Positions 10,213 through 19,844 of a DNA stretch of 64,000 nt are shown piece by piece. Made by a program: the position numbers and the translations under genes. The notes under the pieces are model-generated. The model had not been told where the DNA came from and searched no databases. It was given only the letters and a program-made list of their open reading frames with translations. The stretch is from the NCBI RefSeq assembly GCF_000002875.2, contig NC_009400.2, positions 131,501-195,500 of the forward strand, given 5' to 3'. The stretch's first letter is position 1. Every line of letters begins with the position of its first letter. Source of the DNA: Leishmania infantum JPCM5 (Eukaryota; Euglenozoa; Kinetoplastea; Trypanosomatida; Trypanosomatidae).

Positions 10213-13200
10213 TCAGTACTGCACCCTCCTCCGCTTCTTAGTCCCTGACGGCGTGCGTTGGCGGGCGCTGTCCTCCCCAAAACTCTCGATACGCTCGCGC
10301 CGGCGCTGCTTCAAACCAGTCGATGCCTTGCCCACATCCGCGTGACTGTCGGCATCGGCGGGCACCGTGGCACGCCTCTTACGCTGCTTAGCAGGGACTG
10401 TAGAGGCCGTCATATCGTCCTCGTAGCGCCCCGCGTTGGTGTGGCTGCTGTCATGGTGGGCGCCTGTCTTTAATTCCTTCCGCTGGTTCACCGTAAAATC
10501 TCGTGAACTAAGCGCCTCCGCCGCGGAAGCGACGTCTTTATTGGTCTTCAGATTTTTTTTTGTTGTGCTCACCTTGCCGCTGCTTGCCACCACACCAGCC
10601 CCGCGCACATCAACCGCAACGTCAGCATGCTCATCCGCCGCGTCGCTCATCAGCGCTGCGACCTCATCTGGCGACGCATCATCACCCATGAAATGCCTTA
10701 ATTCACTTTCGAGGTCACGCGTGTCTGTCTTCCCCGTACGCGACACGTATTTGCGGTCCTCCCTCGCCAGTATGGCACGCAGCTCCGCTGATTCAGCCTG
10801 CTGCAGCCGGTGCAGCCGACGCTGCATGCGCCGCTGCTGTGGTGTTGTGAAGTGCTGGCCTCGCTCCAATATGCCAGAGGTGATGTTAAGAGCACGCTGC
10901 AGCTTCGCTGCAGCGGACTTGCGCTCGCGTTGCCGCAATTCCTCGGCAGCCTCCTCCTGGTTGAGGTACACTCGCTTGTGCTCTGCCGACCGGCCTTCGG
11001 CGCCAGCAGCCCCATCTGAGCCATCTCCTACGGTGCCGTCGCCGCTACAGTTAGCATGCATTCTGTCCTGGGGAGTGACGGCTGCGGAGAAGAGAAAGGG
11101 GCGGGTGGATACGGCTCGTCCGTGCAGGTGCGTGAGACAGCCGCCATTCGCAGGGGGGCCGCCGCTCGCTTGGCGCGCCAAGGTGGCATGGTCGCCTTCA
11201 TCGGGTTTCTGCGGCTGCGCGGTCGCCACGTCGAACGGGCAGTAAAAGTCGAGGTACTTTGTGTAGGGGAGGTAGGGGACGTTCAAGTAGGGCACATTCT
11301 CCGGCATTCTGATTGGCCTCACCTCTGGGACAGGGTCCTCGACCTGGATGTAGCCGTGCGTCGCCAGCATGCGATGCTGCTCGTGACGGCTCAGCCGTCG
11401 CCGCGGCGGATTGACGTTCAGCTGAACTGGCGATGTGAAGTGGCGGAGGTACTGCTCGCTCTTCGTGAGCCACGGCGCCGACACCTCGACTGCGTCTTTC
11501 GCAGCGCGCGCGATCGAAGCCGTGTCACTGCTTGTCTCCAGTGTCTTCAGGATAGACTGATACGCCGCCTTGCTGTGCAACCCCGCAGCGATGCTCTTCG
11601 GCAGAGTCGCCTCCGTCGGCATGAGAGCCACGTACGTCTCCAGCGGCGTCAGAGGCTGCGAGCCCGTCTTGGCATTCGGGAGGCAAATGCGTGCGTTAGT
11701 TCGCTGGCAGTGTGCCGCAGCAGCGCGTAGGTGGCACAGCTGCGGCGCCGCTGGCGCTGGCACGTAGTGGTAGTCTGGGCACACACCCGTGACGACCGTG
11801 TGGAGCGACCAAAGAGCCGACTGAAGAAGGTCCATGCCCACCTCGATGCTTGACGAGCCCGTGTACTCGGACGACTGCACGACGTCTGCAAGGAAGTCGA
11901 TGTCGATGGCGTCGAGGTTAGGCGAGACGAGCGTGCTGTGTGGATATGTGGCGCGCACACAGCGGTAGCGCCGCCACAAGGCCATGGCCACCTCGCCAGC
12001 GCCGGTGTAGTGATCGCCGCCGTTGAGCAGGAAAAGGAAAATGAAGTCGATGCGGATGGACGGTAGCTGCGATGGTGAGAAGGGCGTGTCGCCGCGGGTA
12101 GCGGAGGTCGCCTTCAGCCAGCGGTACAAGATGTCCGACACACGAATAAGCTGCAGAGAGGACGGACTGATGATGCTGAAGTTGTGGAAGGCTGTGGCGC
12201 CGAGGCATGTCAGGACAAGGTCGATGTCGTCGCCCATCACCACGACCGTGTCGTCTGAACGGCACCGCAGATACGGCGCGGTCGCGGCATCATCACGGCC
12301 ATCGCGCTCGCCGCGGCTGCCACCGCTGCCGTTGCGCCGATGGCGGCCACCACCACCACCACCAACGCTGCTGCGCCGGCGGCCAGCGTTGCCGAGCTCC
12401 CTGCGAGATAGCAGTGCCTTCTCGTCCTGCGGCGGCGGCGTGGTGCTGTCTGCCGTGCCACCTGAGCCGTATGCGAGAAAGGCCAGCGCGCGCGATATCT
12501 TCGCCTCGCCCTCGCCCATGACGGTAGTGCCGTAGAGGTACACCGGGCACGCACGGCGAAGAAAGCCGCGGCCGCGGTTCAGCTTAAACTGGGACGCGAT
12601 GGCGTTCTCGAGCTCAATCATGAAGAGCGACCCGGCAGTGATCGAGAGCGTGTTGAGCTGCTGTACACTGCCGGTGTCGAGAAGGGAAACCTTGCGCCGT
12701 CGAAGCCGCTGCGTCTGCAGTTTAGCAATGGGGGCCGGGCCGTCGAAGCAGATGCTGAGCGACTGGCGCGGCACCACCACCTCCGTCACGAGCACACGCA
12801 GCCGCTCCAGCACCTCCTGGATGAGCTGCCTCTTTGGCTTGTTCTCGCTACATTGATGACGGAAGCAGGAGTGCACAACACAGTTCATGTCAACCATCAC
12901 GTGATCGACCATCGGCGTGTAGCTGCCAGTCGCGACAGCCCCTGCGCTCTCCGGACGGCTCATGTGCGAAGAGGACGTTAAAGGGCGCCGGCGCGCCCCT
13001 CTTCTGTCAACGTCATCTGTCTCATTCTTCTCGCCGCTGTTGGCGTACAGCGCGCCCGAGTCCGCATCAGCGTCCTCGCCGGTGATCTCGTAGCAACCCT
13101 CCACTCGCAAGCGCCGCTTCACCTCCTCCGCGGCCTCCGCATCGCTCAGAGGCACCGGGAGCAACCGCGTGCACCCACACGAGTCAATGAACTTGCGAAG

Positions 13201-13215
13201 CCCTAAAAGCCCCAT
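10213..13215 (-). CDS. XRN-family 5'-3' exoribonuclease
   Basis: The product is 1000 aa, with an ATG at 13215. The start MGLLGLRKFI matches the usual beginning of XRN proteins (short helix, then the N-terminal nuclease domain). Conserved nuclease motifs are visible. VMVDMNCVVHSCF is near residue 102, MGEGEAKISRAL (the EGExK acidic motif) near 232, VVVMGDDIDLVL (equivalent of the GxDxDL motif) at about 322-336, and FLLNGGDHYTGAGE (equivalent of the GND motif) near 390-405. The acidic metal-binding residues are therefore kept. A Gly/Arg/Ser-rich insertion containing GGGGGG lies between the EGExK and GDDID motifs. The C-terminus is charged and ends in basic clusters (KQRKRRATV, TKKRRRVQY), which suggests nuclear localisation. 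The likely role is decay or trimming of 5'-monophosphate RNA. Trypanosomatids carry several XRN paralogues (XRNA-D), and I cannot assign which one this is. Confidence 0.88.
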   Translation of the reverse strand: MGLLGLRKFIDSCGCTRLLPVPLSDAEAAEEVKRRLRVEGCYEITGEDADADSGALYANSGEKNETDDVDRRGARRRPLTSSSHMSRPESAGAVATGSYTPMVDHVMVDMNCVVHSCFRHQCSENKPKRQLIQEVLERLRVLVTEVVVPRQSLSICFDGPAPIAKLQTQRLRRRKVSLLDTGSVQQLNTLSITAGSLFMIELENAIASQFKLNRGRGFLRRACPVYLYGTTVMGEGEAKISRALAFLAYGSGGTADSTTPPPQDEKALLSRRELGNAGRRRSSVGGGGGGRHRRNGSGGSRGERDGRDDAATAPYLRCRSDDTVVVMGDDIDLVLTCLGATAFHNFSIISPSSLQLIRVSDILYRWLKATSATRGDTPFSPSQLPSIRIDFIFLFLLNGGDHYTGAGEVAMALWRRYRCVRATYPHSTLVSPNLDAIDIDFLADVVQSSEYTGSSSIEVGMDLLQSALWSLHTVVTGVCPDYHYVPAPAAPQLCHLRAAAAHCQRTNARICLPNAKTGSQPLTPLETYVALMPTEATLPKSIAAGLHSKAAYQSILKTLETSSDTASIARAAKDAVEVSAPWLTKSEQYLRHFTSPVQLNVNPPRRRLSRHEQHRMLATHGYIQVEDPVPEVRPIRMPENVPYLNVPYLPYTKYLDFYCPFDVATAQPQKPDEGDHATLARQASGGPPANGGCLTHLHGRAVSTRPFLFSAAVTPQDRMHANCSGDGTVGDGSDGAAGAEGRSAEHKRVYLNQEEAAEELRQRERKSAAAKLQRALNITSGILERGQHFTTPQQRRMQRRLHRLQQAESAELRAILAREDRKYVSRTGKTDTRDLESELRHFMGDDASPDEVAALMSDAADEHADVAVDVRGAGVVASSGKVSTTKKNLKTNKDVASAAEALSSRDFTVNQRKELKTGAHHDSSHTNAGRYEDDMTASTVPAKQRKRRATVPADADSHADVGKASTGLKQRRRERIESFGEDSARQRTPSGTKKRRRVQY

Positions 13216-14191
13216 GTATTACTTAGTGATAGGTGTGTGTGTGTGTGTGTGTGTGCGTGTGTATGTGTGGGGGACACCTGTGTCTGTGAGCTTATCTGTG
13301 TGTGTGCGCGCCTACGCGGGCGTTCAGTCTACAGGGAAGTGTGTGCGTGTACTCTCCGCACATCACCACTCTTCGGTAGGGCGGCCTATAAATCGCTGCG
13401 CACGGGGGTGAGAGGCGCGTGTATGGGCGAGCAGCGGCGAAAGCCGCGCTCACGCGTCGAAGTTGAGACATACGTCATGGAGAGAGTAAGTCGGATAGCT
13501 CGCAGCGAGACGACGAGGACAACGGCAGCAAGGCTGTGCATGCATGTGTGTAGAGTCAGAGCCGCTTGCAGCGGCTCAGCTCCCCTCATGCTGAGTTACG
13601 AAGAGAGGAGGAAAGAAAGAGGAGACACGCCCCTCGCACGACGGAGGAGAACGGGTCTGCCCGCCCACCTCCCCACGTACACATCCAGTTATTTGCACCC
13701 GCGAGGTGCACGTGAGAAGAAGCCTCTTTCCGCTTCCGTTCTTCTGCGGTGTGGGTTGCAAAAAAAAAAGAAGCATCGACCAATGTAACTGCGTGTGTGC
13801 GGGCTCGCGTCGCGCTGACGCGGTCGTTGCCCAGACCCGCCACAACGCAGTCTTGGCGAAGAGGGCGAGCCCCTGCCCACCCGCACCTCTCCGTGCCTCA
13901 CCCTCTCCTCTTCTTCCTCCCTCCCTCCCCCCTCTCTCATACATTGCTCCCAGCTTCCTCTGCTTTACAGGCGGCATCGACTCGCCAACGCACGTTCGTG
14001 TCAGCTCGTGAAGATGGCAGCTGTATGTGCGCGTCGGTGTGCAGAGCGAGAGGTGGGGCGTGTCCATTGTGGCTGCGAGCTGCTGCGAGAGAAAGATGCG
14101 AAGGAGAGGCAACCGTTAAGAACTCCGCAGGACTCTCACCCTCACCCCTCCACTGTGGGTCGCTGTCGGTCCTGTCGGCTTAGTCAAGGTT
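13216..14191. other. Intergenic region, about 1 kb
   Basis: No gene is seen. It contains GT-rich repeats at 13232-13262 immediately upstream of the XRN-family start, a small perfect hairpin at 13559-13577, and A/T homopolymers near 13760. On the transcript this is the 3'UTR of the two-TM protein gene followed by the XRN 5' region. Confidence 0.6.
13559..13577. repeat. Perfect inverted repeat, 8-bp stem, TGC loop
   Basis: The arms gagccgct (13559-13566) and agcggctc (13570-13577) are separated by three bases. It is GC-rich and would be a stable small RNA hairpin in the transcribed spacer. Confidence 0.6.
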
Positions 14192-15250
14192 CTACTTGGC
14201 CTCCTCGCCGCCAGCGATGCCGCTGCTTACCAGCGTGTAGATACCGAGGTACCCCACAAAGACGAGTACCCACACGAAGTAGGTCATGAAGGGGACAGCC
14301 ATCTGAGGCAGAAAGGACGAGCTCAGCCGCTCCAGCTCTATGTTGAAGCGGACGATGGGCACGCGGTAGGCATCCACCGGGATGGAAAGCGTGCGTGGAC
14401 GCACCTCGACAACCGGCACAAACGGATCATCGGTGCCAGAAGCTGTCCGGATGACGCCCCGCAGTGTGGCGTCGGCGCCATCACTGCCACTCGCTATGCC
14501 ATCGATGTCCTCTCTGTCTACCCACACGTCCTTCTCGACGCTGAACTCGAGCGCGTTGTCACGACTGGTGGAAAAGACTAACAGCTCTGTGTCCTGTGGC
14601 TCCTCTGCCCAACCGCGTGCCGTCGGAGACGTTGCGCCAGCGACTTCGATGCTGCCTTTGAGCAACCTCTGCACGCTGGAGCGGCGCACTTGGTAGAGCA
14701 CCAGGTCAAAGCCAACACTTGGCGATCCCAAGAAGCTGAGCCGTATCATGTAGCACCTGCCCGACTTAAGCTTGTCCAGGACGTAGCGCTGACGCGACGG
14801 CACGGCGTCGCGAAGGCTGCCACCGCGCTCCGCGGATGCACGCTCCCCGTCGTCGTCCCAGAGCGGTACGTCCGCCGGAAGGGCAGGGTTGCGCACGCGC
14901 TGCCTTGTCATAGGCTCGCCGATCCGCAGAACCTTGTACATCTGCGTGTACGGTTCGTGGGAGCTGGCGCGCAAGGTGACGAGAAGCGATGCCGCACCAG
15001 CCTCGGCAGCGCTGGGGCTAGCAGCGAGGTGCTCGCTCATGGGCACAGCCCAAGGCACCCACCGTTGAGCGAAGCCCTTGACATTGCTGCCAATCTGATC
15101 GAAAAGGTCAGGCTTCTCGATCACGCTGATGCGCACCACGTAGTACAAGGAAGTGGTGGCGTAGAGTGCCACGAGCAGAGAAAGAAACAGAAACGTAGCG
15201 CGCTGGAGGCGGCGCAGGAAGCAGCGAGCAAGGCCGCTCTCCGGTGCCAT
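14192..15250 (-). CDS. Membrane protein with one TM at each end and a large luminal/extracellular domain
   Basis: The product is 352 aa, ATG at 15250. A basic N-terminus (RCFLRRLQR) precedes a strong hydrophobic span at about residues 18-42 (TFLFLSLLVALYATTSLYYVV). The central ~250 residues are predicted soluble and beta-rich (for example CYMIRLSFLGSPSVGFDLVLYQV). A second hydrophobic span near 315-342 (VPFMTYFVWVLVFVGYLGIYTLV) is followed by a short polar tail. The topology (both termini on the same side, central domain in the lumen) is shared with several ER proteins such as seipin, but I see no diagnostic motif, so no family is assigned. The upstream pyrimidine tracts are unusually long. 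Function unknown. Confidence 0.8.
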   Translation of the reverse strand: MAPESGLARCFLRRLQRATFLFLSLLVALYATTSLYYVVRISVIEKPDLFDQIGSNVKGFAQRWVPWAVPMSEHLAASPSAAEAGAASLLVTLRASSHEPYTQMYKVLRIGEPMTRQRVRNPALPADVPLWDDDGERASAERGGSLRDAVPSRQRYVLDKLKSGRCYMIRLSFLGSPSVGFDLVLYQVRRSSVQRLLKGSIEVAGATSPTARGWAEEPQDTELLVFSTSRDNALEFSVEKDVWVDREDIDGIASGSDGADATLRGVIRTASGTDDPFVPVVEVRPRTLSIPVDAYRVPIVRFNIELERLSSSFLPQMAVPFMTYFVWVLVFVGYLGIYTLVSSGIAGGEEAK

Positions 15251-15525
15251 TCGTGCACGGGTATATGTGTGTCACGGGCAAGGGAGGAGGAGGATGGGGA
15301 GGAGGATGGGGAGGAGGATGGGGAGACGAAAACGCGCCGCGTAACACCGATCAAACAAGAGAGGAAACAAAAAAAAAGTCGCAGCGCAGCGGCCGGCAGG
15401 CGGATAGCGAGAGTGGTATAGATTCGGCACGACACGCTCCGAGAAACAGCACAGGGGAGAAGGAGCAGCAGCAGGAACAGGAAGAGGAAGAGGAGGAGGC
15501 AAAAGAGAGAGAAGCAGTGCCAAGA
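15241..15525 (-). promoter_or_regulatory. Double pyrimidine tract with probable splice acceptor and long AG-free leader
   Basis: On the minus strand a long C/T tract (about 15450-15525) is followed by the first AG at 15438/15437. From 15436 down to 15241 there is no AG at all, although a second strong pyrimidine tract (three copies of a 12-bp unit, 15284-15325) lies there. The next AG falls inside codons 4-5 of the 352-aa gene. The upstream AG is therefore the likely acceptor, giving a 5'UTR of about 190 nt. Confidence 0.45.
15284..15325 (+). repeat. Minisatellite GGAGGAGGATGG, three copies
   Basis: Tandem 12-bp units, G-rich on the plus strand and C/T-rich on the transcript, directly upstream of the two-TM gene. 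The tract could form G-quadruplex DNA on the plus strand. Confidence 0.75.
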
Positions 15526-16610
15526 CCGGCACAGGCACACACACACAGAGAATGAGAAAGAGGGGGAGGGGGGGAGGGGGAGAGAGAAGATACGCAGCCG
15601 TGACTTCTGCTTTACCCAGCTGCCTCCCACATACATTGTGCAGCTGCGGCTCTGGAGAAGGACGGTACGGATGCAAAATATGCGTGAACAGCCACGATGG
15701 TGCTTCTTGTCTTTTATGTGTCGTCAGCACCCAACAACCCGAAGCACGCCAACGCACTCGTGCCCAAGCCGAAGGGCAGAGAGAACGACGTGGGTGATGC
15801 AACCGGCACACTTTCTGGCCGTGTCCCATGCAGCCATGGAGCTCGCCATTGTGGACAGCGTGCGAAGAGTCGGCGAGTAGGAGAGCAGACGAGCACGCAC
15901 GCGCGCACGTACCAAGAGGGGCAGAGACAGATCCGTGTTAGAAACGATGGAGGTGATTTGCGGGGAGAGGAGTGAGGATGGGCGCAACGGCGGTTGGAGT
16001 TGGGGAGGAGAGATACTTAGCGGAGTATGAATGCACGGGTTTCATGTAAGGTTGTGCTCACCCGATGCGCACGCAGAGGGATGACCTGGATCGGGAGAAT
16101 GGCGGTGGGGCACTTCGTTGCGCGCTTAGCGCATCGCTGCATGAAACACCGAAAAGCAACACTCCAGCGTCGCAGATAGCGAAGGAAAGTAGAAGCAGCG
16201 CGAGCGCCCAGAAAAGGGACGGAAGTGGGTGCAACGCCGTGACTGCCGCGCCACCGTGTCAGTGTGCGGACGTGGTTGTAAAGGAGTGTGCGCGTGTGAG
16301 AAAGAGAGCATCCCCAAAAGGAACTGGCAACAGTTAATCAGAAAAGCAAGGCGGAGCAAGCATGCTGGCACACCTGCGCATTATGTCGTGGAGGACTGAA
16401 GCATCCAAGAGAACCTAGTGGGTAGCGGTGATGGCAGCGCCGTCACCGTGCCTTCATGGCACCCGCACCTTCCCTCACCCTCTTCCATCCCGGTCACCCT
16501 TTGCCGATATCGACTGCGTCGGCAGCAGCAACCCGACACAATCATCCCCACAGCGCCGTCGCCCGGCCTACACCCCCTCCCTGTAACGCCGACACAACTG
16601 TGTGGATACC
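15526..16610. other. Intergenic region, about 1.1 kb
   Basis: No gene is seen. Short frames overlap on both strands. It should hold the 3'UTR of the 652-aa gene (stop at 16611) and upstream sequence of the two-TM gene. Confidence 0.55.
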
Positions 16611-18569
16611 CTACAGGTCAACAATCTCGTCCACCTTGGCCGCGGCACCACGGCCGCCGTCGCGGGAGGCACCTGCGGGCTTGAATGCCGCAGGTTTGCC
16701 GCGACGTCGGGGGGCAAGGGGATTAGCGGAGTCGGTGTGCAGCTCCGTTTTACTAGAAGAAGCGCCCTTTGGGTTTGATGATGCGACCTCGTCCTTAGGA
16801 TGAGCTCCACCCTCCATGCTCAGACTCTGCATCCCTGCGTCGCCGCCGACGCCTTCTCTGCTGCGATCGGCACGGTTGGAGTCTCGAGAAGACCTTGAAG
16901 GGCTAAGAGGAGGTTCAGATGGTGAAGCAGGCATCGCCGTTGAGTCCTCGGAGGCCAAGCTGCTGGCCGCTGCCGGCGCAGTCTCCTCCTTGCTTTTCTT
17001 GCGACGGCGATTCACGGGAACTTCGCGCAGCTCCGAGGCTCGACTGCGCAGCGCGGCTTCGATGTTCTCTTCGAGTGCCGTGACGCGGGTGACATCGTCC
17101 TGCTGGCGACTGGTAAAGTACCGGTACTGCTCCGTCGACCGCTCTTCGGTGTCTTCCAGAGAGCTATCGGCTGCCTCGCCATTCACGTCAGAGTCCGCAG
17201 TGCGGCCTTTGGATCGCTTGCCGTGGTGTTTGTCGAGGGCGTAGGACTCTTTCCTCGGCGCACGTGATGCGGCAGCCGTCACGTCACCCCCTTCCGCCCC
17301 GGCGCTCTCGTTTCTGGTATTTGGCACCGGTCCGCGCGACAGGGCCTCCAGCGCCACCTTGTTGTCAAGCTGCACACGCTTATAGTACTCGAGCCACTTG
17401 GGGTACGACTCGATCAGCAGACTCGTCGCTCGCATCTGCCAATCCGTTTCAATGCGGGAGGCGGCCGCAAACACGTTGGTGATCTGCTTCTGCGCTGAGA
17501 AAGGTGTGGGCAGATCGTTGGCGCGCAGCAGCTGCACAGAGAGGTAGGCGAGATCCGTGTTTCCTGTCTCCTGCGCCACCCCGAGAAACAGATTCGACAC
17601 AAGCCTCACGCGCTCTGTGTCACTCTCGGGCAGCCCCAGCGATCGCGGCGCGCGACCGTTGGCAAGGCTCAAGATAATCCCGGGCAGCGTTGCCACGGCA
17701 GAGGCGCGCTTCGTCGGGTCAACGAGCTCCATCGCGAGCTGCCGAAACAGCGGGATATAGAGCTCTTCGCGCAGATTGTGGCGCTGTACGACGCGCGTGA
17801 GTGGCATCACGTCCTCGAAAGTGGCCCAGTGTGCCTCCAGTGCGCGGCAAAATGCGTTCCATCGTCGCTTGCCCATCGCCTCCGCGGTGGCGTGAGGCAG
17901 CTTGAGCGTGGCAGGTCCATCCGTAAACCAGCGCGCCATGATCTCTTCCGGTCGCACCGGTCGGAGGCTGGTAGACACGGTTCCAGTGCCCACACCTCCA
18001 CCGGTGGTGGCTACACTGCCGCTGTTGCTGCCGCTTGGGCTGCTGCTCTGCAGAATCTCTGCGTCTGCCGTCGGAGCCAGCCCCTCTTTCACCAACAGCG
18101 CCACCACATCCACGAAAGGCGTGTACAGGAGTCGGTAGAGGGAGGGTGTGTACCCAGAAACGAGAACCCGCACTCGCGTCTCCAGCTCGGTCGGGGTCAG
18201 CTCCTCCGCCGGGCCCGTGGCGAGGCCGGCCGTCGGATCCTCCAGCAAATTCAGCTCCAGCGTTGTCGTGCCGAGAGGGTCGTTCATGCGCGCTCGAAAC
18301 TCCGCGTCCAGGGTGATAGCTTCGATCTTGGAGAACATCCGCTTCCTTCCAAAGAACAGCACCCGCGTGCAGTTGACGAGTCCACGTCGCTGATCCCGGG
18401 CAGCGCCCGCCGTTTCGCCAGCTGTGCCACGCAACCCCGAGCAAGCAAAAGGCTCTCTGGATGGCACTGGCAGAGAAACCCGGGCCACGAGAGGCATCAT
18501 ACCCCCGCCGCGCACTGCAAACACAGATGTTGTGGCAGTCGCTCGCCGGAGTGCCGCCGCCCGCGACAT
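16611..18569 (-). CDS. Probable mitochondrial helical protein with charged C-terminal tail
   Basis: The product is 652 aa, ATG at 18569. The N-terminus (MSRAAALRRATATTSVFAVRGGG) is Arg/Ala/Ser-rich and lacks acidic residues, as in mitochondrial presequences. Residues about 90-430 are rich in Leu/Ala helices without transmembrane character (for example RLLYTPFVDVVALLVKEGL, YLSVQLLRANDLP, ATSLLIESYPKWLEYYKRV), suggesting a helical-repeat scaffold. From about 435 onward the protein is Ser/Glu/Lys/Arg-rich and probably disordered, ending in a Gly/Arg patch (SRDGGRGAAAK). I do not recognise the family. A helical domain plus a basic Gly/Arg tail would fit RNA-related mitochondrial proteins of kinetoplastids, but this is only inference. 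Confidence 0.8.
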   Translation of the reverse strand: MSRAAALRRATATTSVFAVRGGGMMPLVARVSLPVPSREPFACSGLRGTAGETAGAARDQRRGLVNCTRVLFFGRKRMFSKIEAITLDAEFRARMNDPLGTTTLELNLLEDPTAGLATGPAEELTPTELETRVRVLVSGYTPSLYRLLYTPFVDVVALLVKEGLAPTADAEILQSSSPSGSNSGSVATTGGGVGTGTVSTSLRPVRPEEIMARWFTDGPATLKLPHATAEAMGKRRWNAFCRALEAHWATFEDVMPLTRVVQRHNLREELYIPLFRQLAMELVDPTKRASAVATLPGIILSLANGRAPRSLGLPESDTERVRLVSNLFLGVAQETGNTDLAYLSVQLLRANDLPTPFSAQKQITNVFAAASRIETDWQMRATSLLIESYPKWLEYYKRVQLDNKVALEALSRGPVPNTRNESAGAEGGDVTAAASRAPRKESYALDKHHGKRSKGRTADSDVNGEAADSSLEDTEERSTEQYRYFTSRQQDDVTRVTALEENIEAALRSRASELREVPVNRRRKKSKEETAPAAASSLASEDSTAMPASPSEPPLSPSRSSRDSNRADRSREGVGGDAGMQSLSMEGGAHPKDEVASSNPKGASSSKTELHTDSANPLAPRRRGKPAAFKPAGASRDGGRGAAAKVDEIVDL

Positions 18570-19017
18570 GGCCGTGGTCGCGACGCGACTGCTCGAGGGA
18601 AAGCCCGTAAAGCCGTTACCAGCTGTCTAATGATGGCCGAGAGGGCGAGCGAACTGCCCAACGACCCTGCCGACGGACCACGGCGTGCACCTTAAAAGAC
18701 AAACTGAAAGGACAGCGCTCAACGCTGCTGGAGTGCACTGTGTGTGGGCCACGCACGCGAAGGGGACCGGGTACGGAGAAGGGAGGCGCACAGGGTGTGC
18801 GCGGTGGCCGTAAAGCGTCATCATAGGCAGAGAGGCGGAGAGAGCAGTGGACAGAAGTAAAGAGATGCCCCCAACGTGGTGCAGCAACGAAAACGTGCAT
18901 TCCTCCCGCTGCTGCCGCTGCTGCCGCCCGCATATGCGCCGTCATGCGACCCGCCATCACAACCATCTAACGTCCACACTGCACTTTTTTCCTTTTGCCA
19001 GCGTTAGACTGCCACTC
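18570..19017. other. Intergenic region between the mitochondrial-type gene and the SIDER element
   Basis: No gene is seen. It contains a C/T-rich stretch near 18900-18930 and the A-rich (minus-strand) tail region of the adjacent retroposon near 18985-19000. It should include the splice acceptor of the 652-aa gene. Confidence 0.5.
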
Positions 19018-19464
19018 TACCGTGCACCAGGCGAGGCCAAACACCACACCCTACACCGCCACCTCTGACACACACAGACACACATGCACCTCCGGCCCCT
19101 CCTGCCACGGGCGCCCGTCGTCTGGTGCGAAGCAGCCGTAGACGCACACGGTACAGCAGTGCGCCGACTCGGTCGTCGGGGAGCACGGCCCCCGCCTCAA
19201 GCTCTACCCACCAACAGCCGCTTCGCATGCCGCCGCGACGCCACGCAGGCCAGGACCTGACCGCCGACATCTGTAGCGATACGTCGCTCTGACCTCGCCA
19301 CGTCGCAGGTGCCTGAGCCTGTCACCGCCGGAGGTGGTGCGGCGTTCGGCAGGGATGGGGGTGAGGGCTGCTGCTGGGTCTCCCCATACGGAGCGAGGCA
19401 CCGTGCACTGGACACCACGCCAAGCGGTGTCTCTCCAGTCACCAGGGGAGGCCCCAAACCGGCA
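19018..19464 (-). mobile_element. SIDER2-type degenerate retroposon, 5' variant A
   Basis: This is about 450 bp of sequence shared with the elements at 24990, 30367, 44560 and 63187. It is oriented with the transcript: the conserved 5' end lies at the high coordinate and an A-rich stretch follows at 18985-19000 on the minus strand. The 5' part (19361-19464) carries CCCCTGGTGACTGGAGAGAC on the minus strand, which resembles the beginning of LmSIDER2 and of related ingi/L1Tc elements. It starts about 380 nt downstream of the stop codon of the PLP-decarboxylase-like gene, so it likely lies in that gene's 3'UTR. SIDER2 elements in 3'UTRs are known to promote mRNA decay in Leishmania. Confidence 0.8.
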
Positions 19465-19844
19465 GCAAGAGTACGTGTGTGTGTTAGTTGCGTACCTCAG
19501 TGAGGCAACACTGTGAGGGGTGGCAGTGCGACACGCAGCGCATGCGAGGAAGCAGCTGTCTCTCTCCCCTTCTGCTTTTCTGACCCTGTGGCGTGCGTGT
19601 TTGTGGGTGCGACGGCGATGGTCGGGAGGAAGGGTGTAGGAGAGGGCGGCCTCCAGGTGCCATGTCCGTGCGTTCTGCGGCACACGCGCTTGGTTGTTGT
19701 TTCCTCAGTTCGTTTTTTTTTCGCTTCGCTTTACTCGTGCCCCAGCCCCCAAACATGCTTGGGATGTGTGAAGATGTGTGCTAACGCAAGCCCAGCGCAG
19801 CGCGCACGCTGGCTGGCTTCACAGAGACACACATGGTGGCCCAA
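19465..19844. other. Proximal 3'UTR of the PLP-decarboxylase-like gene
   Basis: There is no coding evidence. It includes a T8 run near 19714 and lies between the stop codon at 19845 and the SIDER2 element. Confidence 0.5.

Noticed and set aside
14192..15250. Seipin identity for the two-TM protein
   Set aside because: Only the topology fits; I could not see the conserved luminal motifs.
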